NCBI GenBank assembly: GCA_002337385.1
Contig: DDFY01000008.1
Coordinates: 1-64,000, forward strand
Reading direction: 5' to 3'
Origin: Erythrobacter sp. UBA1916
Lineage (GTDB): Bacteria; Pseudomonadota; Alphaproteobacteria; Sphingomonadales; Sphingomonadaceae
DNA: 64,000 nt
Shown: positions 26,043 through 35,191 of the stretch, in pieces
Layout: every line of letters starts with the position of its first letter
How positions within the stretch are numbered: the stretch's first letter is position 1
The notes under the pieces: model-generated
The model's input: the letters and a program-made list of their open reading frames with translations, nothing else
Database searches by the model: none
What the model was told of the DNA's origin: nothing
Position numbers and translations under genes: made by a program

Positions 26043-26544
26043 CCTCGCCATCCTGCCGTTGCTCGCGCAGGGAACGCTTCAAACCGGGCCGGAACTGGGC
26101 AAGGCCGAAGGACGCTGCCGCGCCAACGAGCAAGGCCCTGCCCTGCTCGTATCGGTGGTCGGACTGAAGGACCGCAGGGGCAATTTGAAGCTGGAAGTCT
26201 ATCCCGCCAACGAGGAGGATTTCCTTCAGGACGACAATATCCTGCTCAACGCCGGCAAGACCTTCCGCCGGGTGGAAGTGCCCGTGCCTGCCGGGGAGAC
26301 CCCCGAGCTGTGCATCCGCGTGCCCGGACCGGGGCGATACGGGGTGATCCTGCTGCATGACCGCGATACGAACCACCGCTTCAACTGGCAGCGCGATGGG
26401 ATTGGCTTCGCCAGCAATCCGAGCTTCGGCATGAGCCAGCCGGACTGGGACGAAGCCATCGCCACCGCGGGCAGCAGGCCCACGCGCATTTCGATCACGC
26501 TCAACTATCTGCGCGGCCTGCGCGGCATGCAGCCGCTGGACTAG
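26026..26544 (+). CDS. DUF2141 secreted protein
   Basis: 172 residues behind a strong AAGGAG site. A short signal peptide (residues 1-15, cleaved near LLAQG) leads to a DUF2141 beta-sandwich: LLVSVVGLKDRRGNLKLEVY, then CIRVPGPGRYGVILLHDRDT and the characteristic DGIGFASNPSFGMSQPDWDE. Two cysteines (GRCRAN, ELCIRV) may be bridged. DUF2141 proteins are periplasmic or outer-surface proteins of unknown role, frequent in sphingomonads and Bacteroidetes. Start overlaps the membrane protein gene; stop is 5 nt before the glycosyltransferase, so it belongs to the same transcript. Confidence 0.85.
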   Translation: MTLLTSLAILPLLAQGTLQTGPELGKAEGRCRANEQGPALLVSVVGLKDRRGNLKLEVYPANEEDFLQDDNILLNAGKTFRRVEVPVPAGETPELCIRVPGPGRYGVILLHDRDTNHRFNWQRDGIGFASNPSFGMSQPDWDEAIATAGSRPTRISITLNYLRGLRGMQPLD

Positions 26545-26549
26545 GCCCC

Positions 26550-27725
26550 ATGCGGATCGTCGACGTTTGCGGCTTCTACACTCCGCATGGGGGCGGTATC
26601 CGCACCTATGTGGACCAGAAGCTGCAAATGGCCGAACGTCTGGGCCACGACGTTACCGTGCTTGCCCCCGGCGCCGAAGAAGGCACCCGCGAAATTTCGT
26701 CTTGCGCGCGCATCGTCACGCTCGAACAGCCGCCTTTCCCGCTCGACAAGAAGTACTACTCCTTCGTCGACAAGGAGGTGGTGCATGCCGCGCTCGACGA
26801 GCTGAAGCCCGATTTCATCGAGGCCAGTTCACCTTGGAAGAGCGCGGATTTCGTCGGTGAATATGCGCCGCCCATTCCGCGCTCGCTGGTCATGCATTCC
26901 GACCCGCTGGCAGCCCATGCCTATCGCTGGTTCGAAGGCATCGCCCAGCCCGCTTCGGTGGACAAGGCCTTCGACTGGTTCTGGCAGCGTCTGCGCCGCC
27001 ATGGCCACCGGTTCGACCTGGTGGTCTCGGCCAATTCAAGCCTGACCGATCGGCTGGCCAAGGGCGACGTCGTCAACGGTCCCGGTCTTGCCAAGGGCGT
27101 GACCGTGCCGATGGGGATCGAGCCGGGCCGCTTCTCGCCAGAGCTGCGCTCGGAAGCCTTGCGCGCCACCCTGCTGGCCACCTGCGATCTGGGCGAGGAT
27201 GCGACCTTGCTCGTAAGTGCTGGGCGATTGGCAACCGAAAAGCGCTATCCGATGCTGGTCGAAGCCGCCACCATTGCCGGGCACAGCCGCCCGATCGGGC
27301 TGGTGATCTTCGGCGAAGGGCGCAGCCACAAGAAGATCATGAAGGCGATAGACGGCAACCCGCATATCCGCCTGCTGCGGCCGATCAACGACCGCGCCCA
27401 CTTCGCCGCCGTCCTCGCCAGCGCCGATGCCCTGCTGCACGGCTGCGAGGCCGAGACCTTCGGCATGGCCGCAGCTGAAGCCTATGCCAGCGGCATCCCC
27501 ATAGTCGCCCCTGAAGGCGGCGGCGCGAGCGACTTCGTGCGGTATCACCCGCAATATGGCTTCCGCCCGAACGACACCGCCGATGTGGTGCGCGCGATCC
27601 TGGCTCTGCCCGAAGGCAGCCGCCCCGAACTGCCCGCACCCGTGCCACGCAGCATGGAAGTGCACTTCCGCGAACTGTTTGCGCTTTACGAGCAGCAGTC
27701 GCGGCGCGCACCCGCTGCGGCCTGA
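26550..27725 (+). CDS. GT4-family glycosyltransferase
   Basis: 391 residues, GT-B fold. The N-terminal domain has the acceptor-side glycine loop CGFYTPHGGGIRTYV; the C-terminal domain has LVSAGRLATEKRYPMLVEAA and the nucleotide-sugar EX7E motif in CEAETFGMAAAEAYASGIP followed by GGGASDF. These are the marks of retaining GT4 enzymes that act on lipid or polysaccharide acceptors. No membrane helix, so it works at the inner face of the membrane. Acceptor and donor are not known. It is 5 nt after DUF2141 and 11 nt before lptF. Confidence 0.88.
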   Translation: MRIVDVCGFYTPHGGGIRTYVDQKLQMAERLGHDVTVLAPGAEEGTREISSCARIVTLEQPPFPLDKKYYSFVDKEVVHAALDELKPDFIEASSPWKSADFVGEYAPPIPRSLVMHSDPLAAHAYRWFEGIAQPASVDKAFDWFWQRLRRHGHRFDLVVSANSSLTDRLAKGDVVNGPGLAKGVTVPMGIEPGRFSPELRSEALRATLLATCDLGEDATLLVSAGRLATEKRYPMLVEAATIAGHSRPIGLVIFGEGRSHKKIMKAIDGNPHIRLLRPINDRAHFAAVLASADALLHGCEAETFGMAAAEAYASGIPIVAPEGGGASDFVRYHPQYGFRPNDTADVVRAILALPEGSRPELPAPVPRSMEVHFRELFALYEQQSRRAPAAA

Positions 27726-27736
27726 GCTCGGCTGTC

Positions 27737-28894
27737 GTGCGGCTCGGCCGACTTGACCGTTACCTGCTGGGGCTGAGCATCGGTACGCTCGGCGCGGTTA
27801 TTGGTATTCTCATGTCGCTGATGGTGCTGGAGAACATTCCCCGGCTGGTCGAGGTCACCCGGCTATCGGGCGAGCGCGGCTATATCCTCGGGCAGACGAT
27901 CCTCGGCCTGCTGCCCGAATATGCCGGGATCGGCATGGTGGTGGGGCTCTATCTCGCCGTCGCCATGGCCATCCGTAAACTGGCGACGCGCGGCGAACTG
28001 GATGTAATCGAGGCGACGGGCACCCCGCCCTTGCGCTGGATGCGCATGCCGCTGCTGCTGAGCGCGCTGGGGGCGCTATTCGTCTTCGCCAATCAGGGCT
28101 GGCTGCAGCCGGCAGGCGAAAAGCGGTTCGACGAAATCTACCAGAAGATGGAGCGCGGCGAATTCGGCTATCGGCTTGCGAGCGGCGAGTTCACCGATCT
28201 GGGCTCGGGCTTTTCGCTCTATTTCGATAGCGTAGACCAGCACAAAGGCATGCTGACAGGGCTCATCTTCGTCGACGGCGATAATGTCTATAATGCGTCG
28301 AGCGGTACGCTTTCGCTGTCGCGTGATGGCGAAGGCAAGATCACGCTGCTCGATGGCCAGACCCTGATTGGTGCCGACGGCGGGGTGCTGAACTTCAGCA
28401 ACCTGACCTTCTATCTGACCGGCGACGGCGTCACCACCAAGCCCCCGGCCGAGCCGAAGGGCTATCACAAGGTACCGCTCGACCAGCTGCTGTTCGCAGA
28501 GGACGCCGGTGCACGCGCTGCGGCCTATGGGCGATTGTTGTGGGTGGCGCTGGCCCTGGCCAGCCCGGCGCTTGCCTATGCGCTGGCGCGCCCGCCGATG
28601 CGCTCATCGAGCCCGATTGGCCTGATCGCGGGGCTAGCGCTGCTGGTGTCCTTCCTGAAGTCGATCACGCTGGTGGAGACGGCAAGCGGCGCGGACCCGG
28701 CGCCAATGGCTCTGCTGGTCGCAGGCAGCTGGGTGCTGGTGGTGGCGTTGCTCCTATGGTGGCAGCACCGAGCCGGGACGGGCGCGCTCGACCAGGCGGT
28801 TCTCAAGCTCGGCAAGCGAGCTGCTGCGCTGATTGCCCGGTTTGCTCCGAAGGACGAGACCCGATCCGCACCAACAACGCCGACCGCCGCCTGA
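27737..28894 (+). CDS. lptF: LPS export permease LptF
   Basis: 385 residues from GTG 27737. LptF/LptG family: three N-terminal membrane helices (RYLLGLSIGTLGAVIGILMS and following), a periplasmic beta-jellyroll of about 170 residues (LGSGFSLYFDSVDQHKG, MLTGLIFVDGDN), and three C-terminal helices. Together with LptG and LptB2 it extracts LPS from the inner membrane. LptG is usually next to LptF, but here only one permease gene is present, so the partner must be elsewhere. It ends about 97 nt before tRNA-Gly on the other strand. Confidence 0.88.
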   Translation: MRLGRLDRYLLGLSIGTLGAVIGILMSLMVLENIPRLVEVTRLSGERGYILGQTILGLLPEYAGIGMVVGLYLAVAMAIRKLATRGELDVIEATGTPPLRWMRMPLLLSALGALFVFANQGWLQPAGEKRFDEIYQKMERGEFGYRLASGEFTDLGSGFSLYFDSVDQHKGMLTGLIFVDGDNVYNASSGTLSLSRDGEGKITLLDGQTLIGADGGVLNFSNLTFYLTGDGVTTKPPAEPKGYHKVPLDQLLFAEDAGARAAAYGRLLWVALALASPALAYALARPPMRSSSPIGLIAGLALLVSFLKSITLVETASGADPAPMALLVAGSWVLVVALLLWWQHRAGTGALDQAVLKLGKRAAALIARFAPKDETRSAPTTPTAA

Positions 28895-28990
28895 GGCAAA
28901 TGCCGAAGGGCAGTACCCGCGTTAGCCCCCTCAAGTGCGAGGTTTAGCGAGATCTTCAGAACATCTCTGGGAATTTCTGGGAAAGGCGGC

Positions 28991-29064
<74 letters not shown>

Positions 29065-29104
29065 TCAGGCCAGTAACGCGCTTGCCACCAGCACGTGGGC
29101 CGCG

Positions 29105-29743
29105 TCAAGATGCCTGAGTAGTATCACCCTCATTCTCGACCGGCTTCGTATCGTCAGCCGGTGGTGGAGCAATCGTCAGTTCTACCCGGCGGTTGCGACG
29201 GCGGGCGACTTCATCGGGCGAACCATCTGGCTTGGCATTGGGCACCAGTGGGTTCTGTTCGCCGAACGCAATCACCGTAATCCGCTCGTTCGCCACCCCA
29301 CGCTCGATGAGCCACGCCGCGACATTTTCGGCCCGCGAGCGCGATGCGCGCAGGTTGGCCTGATCGTTGCCTGCGCTGTCGGTGTGGCCAGCCAGGGTGA
29401 TCGGCCAGCCAGCGCGCAGGGCATCGCTTTGCAGCACCAGTTGGAGCAGCTCCTCGGCGTCGGGCGAAACGTCGGTGCCGTCTGCAAAGGGCAGCACCAC
29501 GTCGAGCGGTTCGGGCGGCTCGGGTGTGGGCTCAGGTGTTTCGATGACGTCCTCGCGAATGATCGAAACGCCGCTTGGGCTAGGTGTTGCCGAAGGCTCC
29601 CCACTCGGGATGACGACGTCCGTCGGGATGACATCCTCGTCCCCTGCATCGTCGTGACGGATCTCGCAGGCACCCAGCGCGGAGGCGAGCAGCACGGCTG
29701 CGAGGACTCGGGCGACTGGGGAGGGCTGGATCGATCTGGGCAT
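29105..29743 (-). CDS. OmpA-family lipoprotein
   Basis: 212 residues. Lipoprotein signal ending in SALGAC (Cys26), then an acidic and Pro/Ser/Thr-rich linker of about 55 residues (PEPTPEPPEP), and a C-terminal OmpA domain (about 80-195) with LAGHTDSAGNDQANLRASRS, ENVAAWLIERGV and RRRNRRVEL, which should bind peptidoglycan diaminopimelate. It probably anchors the outer membrane to the wall. It lies 21 nt after the antiporter gene and is likely cotranscribed. A second OmpA lipoprotein is at 51079-51759. Confidence 0.88.
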   Translation of the reverse strand: MPRSIQPSPVARVLAAVLLASALGACEIRHDDAGDEDVIPTDVVIPSGEPSATPSPSGVSIIREDVIETPEPTPEPPEPLDVVLPFADGTDVSPDAEELLQLVLQSDALRAGWPITLAGHTDSAGNDQANLRASRSRAENVAAWLIERGVANERITVIAFGEQNPLVPNAKPDGSPDEVARRRNRRVELTIAPPPADDTKPVENEGDTTQAS

Positions 29744-29764
29744 GGCAGTTTCCTTGGCTTGGCC

Positions 29765-31606
29765 TCAGGCGGGTGCCGTCTTGCGCGGCTGCTTGCGGCG
29801 CGCTTCGACGTCGGCAGCCTGGTCGCGCGGGGGCGAGAACGAAACGATAATATCACCCGGTGCCGGCTCGGGCGCACGAGCGTGGGTGAAGAACTGCATC
29901 TCGCCTTCGGGGCGCAGCAGCAATAGCATATTCGTGGAATCGGGGAGGTTTTCCCGCGCGTCTTCCAGATCGTACTGTTCTGACAGCTTGGTGCGGCGGA
30001 ACACCCACCCATCCAGCTGGCGCTGGTGCACGTCCTCCACGGCATAGCCCGAAGCGAACAGCGAACGCCCGCGCAAAGACGACGGCAGCGCGAACTGGTC
30101 ATCGTCGACGCCATCTCCGAGCTGGTACACCTTGTCAGTGCCGATTTCAGGCGCGAATTCGGAGCAGACCAACGCGTTGTAAGCCTCGTTGTCGGTCGCG
30201 GCGACCAACACCTGGTACGGGGTGAGGTCGAGATTGTGCTCGGTCGCCTCGTTGAGGATTTCGCCATTGTAGGTGTCGAGGCCCGCAGCGCGCGCGGGCT
30301 TGAGGCGGGTCCAGCTCGAATCGACAATCAGCACCGGGGTCTTCAGGTCGTGCATCATCTTGCCCAGCGCAATCGTCCAAGGCGTGGCCCCGACGATGAG
30401 CAGGCCCGGCCGCTCGGCGCCCTTCACCCCGAGCAGGCGCGCAGCCGGATTGGAGGTGAAGCCCGAGGTGACGATTGTAGCTACGACCACGCCGAAGCTC
30501 AGGCCGATCAGAATCGAGCCATCTTCGAAGCCCAGCTCGCCAAGGCGCAGCGCAAACAGGCCGGAGATGGCGACCAGCACAATGCCGCGCGGTGCGATCC
30601 ACGCCAGGAACAGGCGCTCGTTCCAGGGTATGTCGCTAAACAGGAGGCTGATGAGCACCGTCGCCGGGCGCACCAGCAGGATCAGCGCGAGCAGGAACAG
30701 CCCAGCGCGCCAGTCGAAGAACCGCAGGTCGGAGAATTCGAGCCCCGCCGAGAGCAGGATGAAGATACCCGAGACGAGCAGCACAGCCACGTTCTGCTTG
30801 AACGGGTGGATCGAGCGCAGGCTCGACACCTGCATGTTCGCAAGCGCCACGCCCATCACCGTAACCGCGACCAGCCCAGCCTCGTGCTCGATCAGGTTGC
30901 AGACTACGAAGGTGCCGATCACAGCCACCAGCAGTACCGGCACCTTGAGGAATTCAGGCACATATCCGCGCGGGAAGCTCCAGGCGACCAGCCAGGCGGC
31001 AGCATAACCGATCGCCCCGGCGAGCAGCCCGGCAGCAACGATCTGGGGAATAACTTCAAGCGCGAACCCGCCATCGGCCTGGGTGATGCGCAGGTATTCG
31101 TAGGCGACCACCGCGCACAGAGCGCCGATGGGATCGTTGACGATGGCCTCCCACTTGAGCAGCGTGGCAGGCCTTTGCTTGATAGCGGACTGGCGCAGCA
31201 GCGGCATGACGACGGTCGGACCGGTCACCACCAGGATACCCGCGAAGAGAATAGCCACAGGCCAGACGAGGCCCGCGACGTAATAGCAAGCCAGCGCTCC
31301 GAACAGCCATCCCAGCGGTACGCCAAGAAAGACCATCCGCCCGATGCCGCTGCCACTCTGGCGCAGTTCGCGAAAGTCGAGGCTGAGGCCGCCTTCGAAC
31401 AGGATCAGCGCAACGCCGATCGAGATCATCGGATCGAGCAGATCACCAAAGGCATGTTCGGGATTGATGATCCCGAGCACCGGGCCGACCAGAAAACCGG
31501 CCATGAGCATCAGCACGATGGCAGGCCAACCCGTTCGCCAGGCAACCCATTGCGCTCCGATACCGAGCACGCCAATCAGCGCGATAACAATTGCCTGCTC
31601 TTCCAT
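29765..31606 (-). CDS. CPA-type cation/proton antiporter with cytoplasmic Rossmann domain
   Basis: 613 residues from ATG 31606 (MEEQAIVIALIGVLGIGAQ), behind AAGGGGA. About twelve membrane segments fill the first 400 residues, with the NhaP-like features LILFEGGLSLDF, VVTGPTVVMPLLRQS and WEAIVNDPIGAL (the Asn-Asp pair of the ion site). A cytoplasmic region starts at about 405 (GLLIVGATPWTIALGKMMHD), a Rossmann-like regulatory domain, followed by a C-terminal region similar to TrkA-C. It exchanges Na or K for protons. Which ion is used, and what ligand the cytoplasmic domain binds, cannot be told. Confidence 0.88.
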   Translation of the reverse strand: MEEQAIVIALIGVLGIGAQWVAWRTGWPAIVLMLMAGFLVGPVLGIINPEHAFGDLLDPMISIGVALILFEGGLSLDFRELRQSGSGIGRMVFLGVPLGWLFGALACYYVAGLVWPVAILFAGILVVTGPTVVMPLLRQSAIKQRPATLLKWEAIVNDPIGALCAVVAYEYLRITQADGGFALEVIPQIVAAGLLAGAIGYAAAWLVAWSFPRGYVPEFLKVPVLLVAVIGTFVVCNLIEHEAGLVAVTVMGVALANMQVSSLRSIHPFKQNVAVLLVSGIFILLSAGLEFSDLRFFDWRAGLFLLALILLVRPATVLISLLFSDIPWNERLFLAWIAPRGIVLVAISGLFALRLGELGFEDGSILIGLSFGVVVATIVTSGFTSNPAARLLGVKGAERPGLLIVGATPWTIALGKMMHDLKTPVLIVDSSWTRLKPARAAGLDTYNGEILNEATEHNLDLTPYQVLVAATDNEAYNALVCSEFAPEIGTDKVYQLGDGVDDDQFALPSSLRGRSLFASGYAVEDVHQRQLDGWVFRRTKLSEQYDLEDARENLPDSTNMLLLLRPEGEMQFFTHARAPEPAPGDIIVSFSPPRDQAADVEARRKQPRKTAPA

Positions 31607-31706
31607 GGGTCCCCTTGTCAGCACGCTCCGACCGCGCGAAGCTGGCAACTAGCCAATCCCATAGCACAGAGAAGGTTCCGAAACCTCCCTTTGAAGGCTC
31701 GGCTCG

Positions 31707-32261
31707 CTAGTGACCTTCGAAGGTAAGGACTGCGCGCCCTTCCACGCCTTGTTCTCGCAAGGCGGCCATGCCGGCCAGCTCAGGCAAATCGATCACGAAT
31801 AGGGCATGCGTACAGTGCGCCCCGGCGCAACGCAGAAGCTTGGCAGCGGCAAGAGCCGTGCCGCCAGTCGCCAACAGATCGTCGACCAGCAGGATCGACT
31901 GGCCCGGGCGCACAATGGTTGGATCCAGCTCAAGCCGGGCTTCACCATATTCGAGCGCGTAGTCTTCACCCAAGGTGGGAACGGGCAGCTTGCCCGCCTT
32001 GCGCAGCGGTACGAAACCGGCGCCGAGGCGCAAGGCCAGCGCGGAACCGAAGATGAAACCGCGTGCCTCTATTCCCGCGACAGCATCGACCTGCAGATCG
32101 GAAGCGAGATCAGCAAGAGCATCGATAGCGCCGGACAGGCCCGCGCTATCGGCCATCAGCGTGGTGACGTCACGGAACAGGATCCCGCTGGCCGGAAAGT
32201 CCGGCACCGTGCGGACCAGCGCCTTGAGATCGGCTACCGATGGTGGCGTTGCGGGAGGCAT
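31707..32261 (-). CDS. apt: Adenine phosphoribosyltransferase
   Basis: 184 residues from ATG 32261. It salvages adenine with PRPP to make AMP. FPASGILFRDVTTLMAD is the family N-terminal signature, AGIEARGFIFGSALAL follows, and the PRPP loop is ILLVDDLLATGGTALAAA. The ATG lies almost directly behind GGGCGGGAG, an unusually close ribosome site; a TTG start at 32276 is an alternative. It is the last gene after petC (11 nt gap), so purine salvage is transcribed with complex III. Confidence 0.95.
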   Translation of the reverse strand: MPPATPPSVADLKALVRTVPDFPASGILFRDVTTLMADSAGLSGAIDALADLASDLQVDAVAGIEARGFIFGSALALRLGAGFVPLRKAGKLPVPTLGEDYALEYGEARLELDPTIVRPGQSILLVDDLLATGGTALAAAKLLRCAGAHCTHALFVIDLPELAGMAALREQGVEGRAVLTFEGH

Positions 32262-32272
32262 CTCCCGCCCGC

Positions 32273-33121
32273 TCAATCCTCGCGGCGCTTGGCGTTCGCC
32301 CAAACCGACTTCTTCGCGAACCAGGCCAGGATGGTGGCAAACAGCAGGAAGCCGAGCACCGGCCAACCGGTCTGCTTGCGCTTCACCAGCTTGGGCTCTG
32401 CCGTCCAGGTCAGGAAGGCAGATACGTCCTGCGACATCTGGTCGACCGTCGGAACGGTGCCATCGTCATAGGTCACCTGGCCTTCGGTCGTCAGCGGCGG
32501 AGCCATGCCGATCACCAGCGACGCGAAGTAAGGGTTATAGTGACCACCGTTGGGGATCGTGAAGTCCGGGAACTCCTCGGCCAGTGCGGCGGGCGGCTCC
32601 TGGAAGCCGGTCAGCAGCGAATAGACGTAGTGCGTGCCTTCGTGGCGCGCCTTGGTCATCAGCGAGAGGTCAGGCGGAATCTTGCCGCCGTTCGCCGCCG
32701 ATGCAGCCACGGCATTCGGATAGGGCGAAGGCATGTAATCGGTCGGCAGAGCCGGACGCGAAGCCGCTTCGCCAGTGTTCGGATCGACGCCCGGCACGCG
32801 CTTGCTGGCAGCCTCGGCCTTGATCTGCGCTTCGGAGTAGCCAAGCGCAGCCAGATCGCGGAACGCAACCTGCTTCAGCGAGTGACAGGCCGAGCACACT
32901 TCCGAGTAGACCTTGTAGCCGCGCTGCAGCTGGGCAATGTCCCAATGGCCGACGGGGCCCTCGAACGAGTAGTGGACGTCTTCCTTCGGATGAAGGTGGA
33001 AGACATTCTCAGCGGTCTCAGTGGCCGGGTCGGTGGCCGCGGTATAGGCGCCGACACCGAAGGTGAGCAGCACCACGAAGGTGAAGCCCAGGCCGACCAG
33101 AATTCCAACAAGGCGGATCAT
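32273..33121 (-). CDS. petC: Cytochrome c1 of the bc1 complex
   Basis: 282 residues. Membrane or signal segment at 1-26, heme c attachment site CSACHS (Cys76, Cys79, His80), the axial methionine in ASLVIGMAPPL, and a C-terminal anchor (GFLLFATILAWFAKKSVW). It passes electrons from the Rieske protein to soluble cytochrome c in the periplasm. Ribosome site AGAGGAAAG, 27 nt after petB. The length is typical for alphaproteobacteria. Confidence 0.97.
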   Translation of the reverse strand: MIRLVGILVGLGFTFVVLLTFGVGAYTAATDPATETAENVFHLHPKEDVHYSFEGPVGHWDIAQLQRGYKVYSEVCSACHSLKQVAFRDLAALGYSEAQIKAEAASKRVPGVDPNTGEAASRPALPTDYMPSPYPNAVAASAANGGKIPPDLSLMTKARHEGTHYVYSLLTGFQEPPAALAEEFPDFTIPNGGHYNPYFASLVIGMAPPLTTEGQVTYDDGTVPTVDQMSQDVSAFLTWTAEPKLVKRKQTGWPVLGFLLFATILAWFAKKSVWANAKRRED

Positions 33122-33148
33122 CGTTTCGTCTTTCCTCTGGGTCCGGGC

Positions 33149-34441
33149 TTATTCGGCTGCCTTGGCGGCGGGTTCGATCACGGCACTGTCATCACTGCCC
33201 AGCACTGCCTCGGTGATCGAGAACGGCAGCGGTTCGGGCCGTTCGACCGAGGAGATGATCGGCAAGATCACCAGGAAGTGCAGGAAGTAGTACGCGGTCG
33301 CGATCTGGGAGATCATCACGTAGGGCTCTTCGGCCGGGGCACCGCCGCAGTAGAACAGCACGGCCATGCAGGGGATCAGGCCGAACCAGAAGAACTTCCG
33401 GAACATCGGGCGATAGTGGCCCGAGCGCACCGGGCTCTTGTCGAGCCAGGGCAGGAAGAACCACACCAGGATCGCCGAGAACATGGCGAGCACGCCCCAC
33501 AGCTTGGCCGGGATGATGAAGTCGAAGGTGAAGGCACGCAGGATCGCGTAGAACGGGTAGAAATACCATTCGGGCACGATGTGGGCCGGGGTCGAGAGCG
33601 GGTTCGCCTCGATGTAGTTATCCGGGTGGCCGAGCGCGTTCGGGAAGAAGAACACGTACATGAAGTAGATCAGCAGGAACACGCCGAGCCCGAAGCCATC
33701 CTTCGCCGTGTAATACGGGTGGAACGGCACGGTGTCGCTTTCCTGCTTCACTTCCACGCCGGTCGGGTTCGACGAGCCGGGGATGTGCAGCGCCCAGATG
33801 TGCAGGATCACCACGCCCAGGATCACGAACGGCAGCATGAAGTGCAGCGAGAAGAAGCGGTTCAGCGCGGCATTATCCGGCGCAAATCCGCCAAGCAGCC
33901 ACACCTGGATCGGCTCACCCACAAGCGGGATAGCCGAGAACAGGCCGGTGATAACCTTGGCACCCCAGAAGCTCATCTGGCCCCAAGGCAGCACGTAACC
34001 CATGAATGCGGTCGCCATGGTGAGCAGGAAGATCACCACGCCGAGCAGCCAGATCATCTCGCGCGGAGCCTTGTACGAGGAGTAGAAGAAGCCGCGGAAG
34101 ATATGGATGTAAATCACCAGGAAAAAGAAGCTGGCGCCGTTGGCGTGCATGTAACGCAGCAACCAGCCCCAGTTCACGTCGCGCATGATGTGCTCGACCG
34201 AATCGAAGGCAATGCCCGAGTTCGCGGCATAGTGCATCGCCAGCACCACGCCGGTGACGATCTGCAGCACGAGGCAGATGCCTGCCAGCACACCGAAGTT
34301 CCACCAGTACGAAAGGTTGCGCGGCACGGGGTAGCCGGCACCGACAGCGTTATAGACGAGCCGCGGCAAAGGCAGCTTTTCGTCCATGAACTTCATGACC
34401 GGATTTACCGGCTCGTAATTCTTGGCCCAGGGGAAACTCAT
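33149..34441 (-). CDS. petB: Cytochrome b of the bc1 complex
   Basis: 430 residues with eight membrane helices. The four heme histidines lie in helices B and D (GVVLAMHYAANS, RYMHANGASFFFLVIYIHIF), the Qo-site motif appears as PEWYFYPFYAILRAF, and the loop GYVLPWGQMSFWGAKVITGL is conserved. It is the quinol-oxidising core of complex III. It lies 17 nt after petA and is the second gene of petABC-apt. Confidence 0.98.
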   Translation of the reverse strand: MSFPWAKNYEPVNPVMKFMDEKLPLPRLVYNAVGAGYPVPRNLSYWWNFGVLAGICLVLQIVTGVVLAMHYAANSGIAFDSVEHIMRDVNWGWLLRYMHANGASFFFLVIYIHIFRGFFYSSYKAPREMIWLLGVVIFLLTMATAFMGYVLPWGQMSFWGAKVITGLFSAIPLVGEPIQVWLLGGFAPDNAALNRFFSLHFMLPFVILGVVILHIWALHIPGSSNPTGVEVKQESDTVPFHPYYTAKDGFGLGVFLLIYFMYVFFFPNALGHPDNYIEANPLSTPAHIVPEWYFYPFYAILRAFTFDFIIPAKLWGVLAMFSAILVWFFLPWLDKSPVRSGHYRPMFRKFFWFGLIPCMAVLFYCGGAPAEEPYVMISQIATAYYFLHFLVILPIISSVERPEPLPFSITEAVLGSDDSAVIEPAAKAAE

Positions 34442-34458
34442 CGTCGGTCTCTCTTGCC

Positions 34459-35025
34459 TCAGCCGATCACGATAGTCGTGTCGGTGGTGAATTCGTAGGT
34501 CGGCACTTCCAGGTTCTTGGGAGCCGGACCCTTGCGGATGCGCGCGGCGGTATCGTAACTCGAGCCGTGGCAGGGGCAGAAATAGCCACCGTACTCGCCC
34601 TTGTTCTCACCCTCGGCAGCGCCCAGCGGCACACAGCCAAGGTGAGTGCAAACGCCCATGACGACGAGAATGTTGTGATGCCCGTCTTCGGTGCGCTCCT
34701 CCAGCGTCTGCGGATCGCGCAGGCTGGAAACGTCAACGTCGTTGGCGGCCTGAATCTCGGCCGGGGTCAGGTGACGGACGAAAACCGGCTGCTTGCGGAA
34801 CACAGCCTTGATCGACTGGCCTTCCTCAAGCGTGGAAATATCCAGCTCGGTCGAGCTTTCAGCCAGCACGTCAGCGCTGGGTGCCATTTGCGAGATCAGC
34901 GGAATAAGAGCGGCCAAGCCGCCCACGCCAGCCGCGGAAACTGCGGCAATCTCGATGAAATCGCGGCGACGAACGCCGTCTTCGGTTGCGGCCTCGTGCG
35001 CGTCTGCGGTGCCAGTGCTAGCCAT
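34459..35025 (-). CDS. petA: Ubiquinol-cytochrome c reductase Rieske iron-sulfur subunit
   Basis: 188 residues from ATG 35025 (MASTGTADAHEAATEDG). A twin-arginine-like RRRDF (19-23) precedes the single membrane helix, as usual for Rieske proteins exported by Tat. The 2Fe-2S ligands are in CTHLGCVP and CPCHGSSYD. The open frame extends further upstream but that part is not family-like. First gene of petABC-apt, about 114 nt after a candidate promoter. Confidence 0.97.
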   Translation of the reverse strand: MASTGTADAHEAATEDGVRRRDFIEIAAVSAAGVGGLAALIPLISQMAPSADVLAESSTELDISTLEEGQSIKAVFRKQPVFVRHLTPAEIQAANDVDVSSLRDPQTLEERTEDGHHNILVVMGVCTHLGCVPLGAAEGENKGEYGGYFCPCHGSSYDTAARIRKGPAPKNLEVPTYEFTTDTTIVIG

Positions 35026-35138
35026 TACCCTGCCTTGCCTGCCGGTCCGCCATACCAGCCGTGTGCCGAGCTTGCGAACCGAAACATAACCCTGAAGTCG
35101 CACACGACCAAATGTGCCCCGGATGCGACTTGGCGCGG

Positions 35139-35167
35139 CTGATAGACCAGCAAGGCGCGCCTGCCAA
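35139..35167 (-). promoter_or_regulatory. Candidate petABC promoter
   Basis: Minus strand TTGGCA (35167-35162), 17-nt spacer, TATCAG (35144-35139). It leaves a leader of roughly 105 nt before petA. No FnrL-like TTGAT-N4-ATCAA site was seen nearby. Confidence 0.45.
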
Positions 35168-35191
35168 GCCGCGATTTAGGGCAAATTTTGC

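Noticed and set aside
31673..31690. AGGTT-TCGG-AACCT hairpin after apt and GGAAC in it
   Set aside because: The stem is short, and the GGAAC is not followed by a CGTT-like -10 at 16-17 nt, so neither terminator nor EcfG promoter is supported.
32240..34498. 752-codon open frame on the plus strand opposite petB/petC
   Set aside because: His/Glu/Arg-rich composition typical of an antisense shadow; petB and petC are complete on the other strand.
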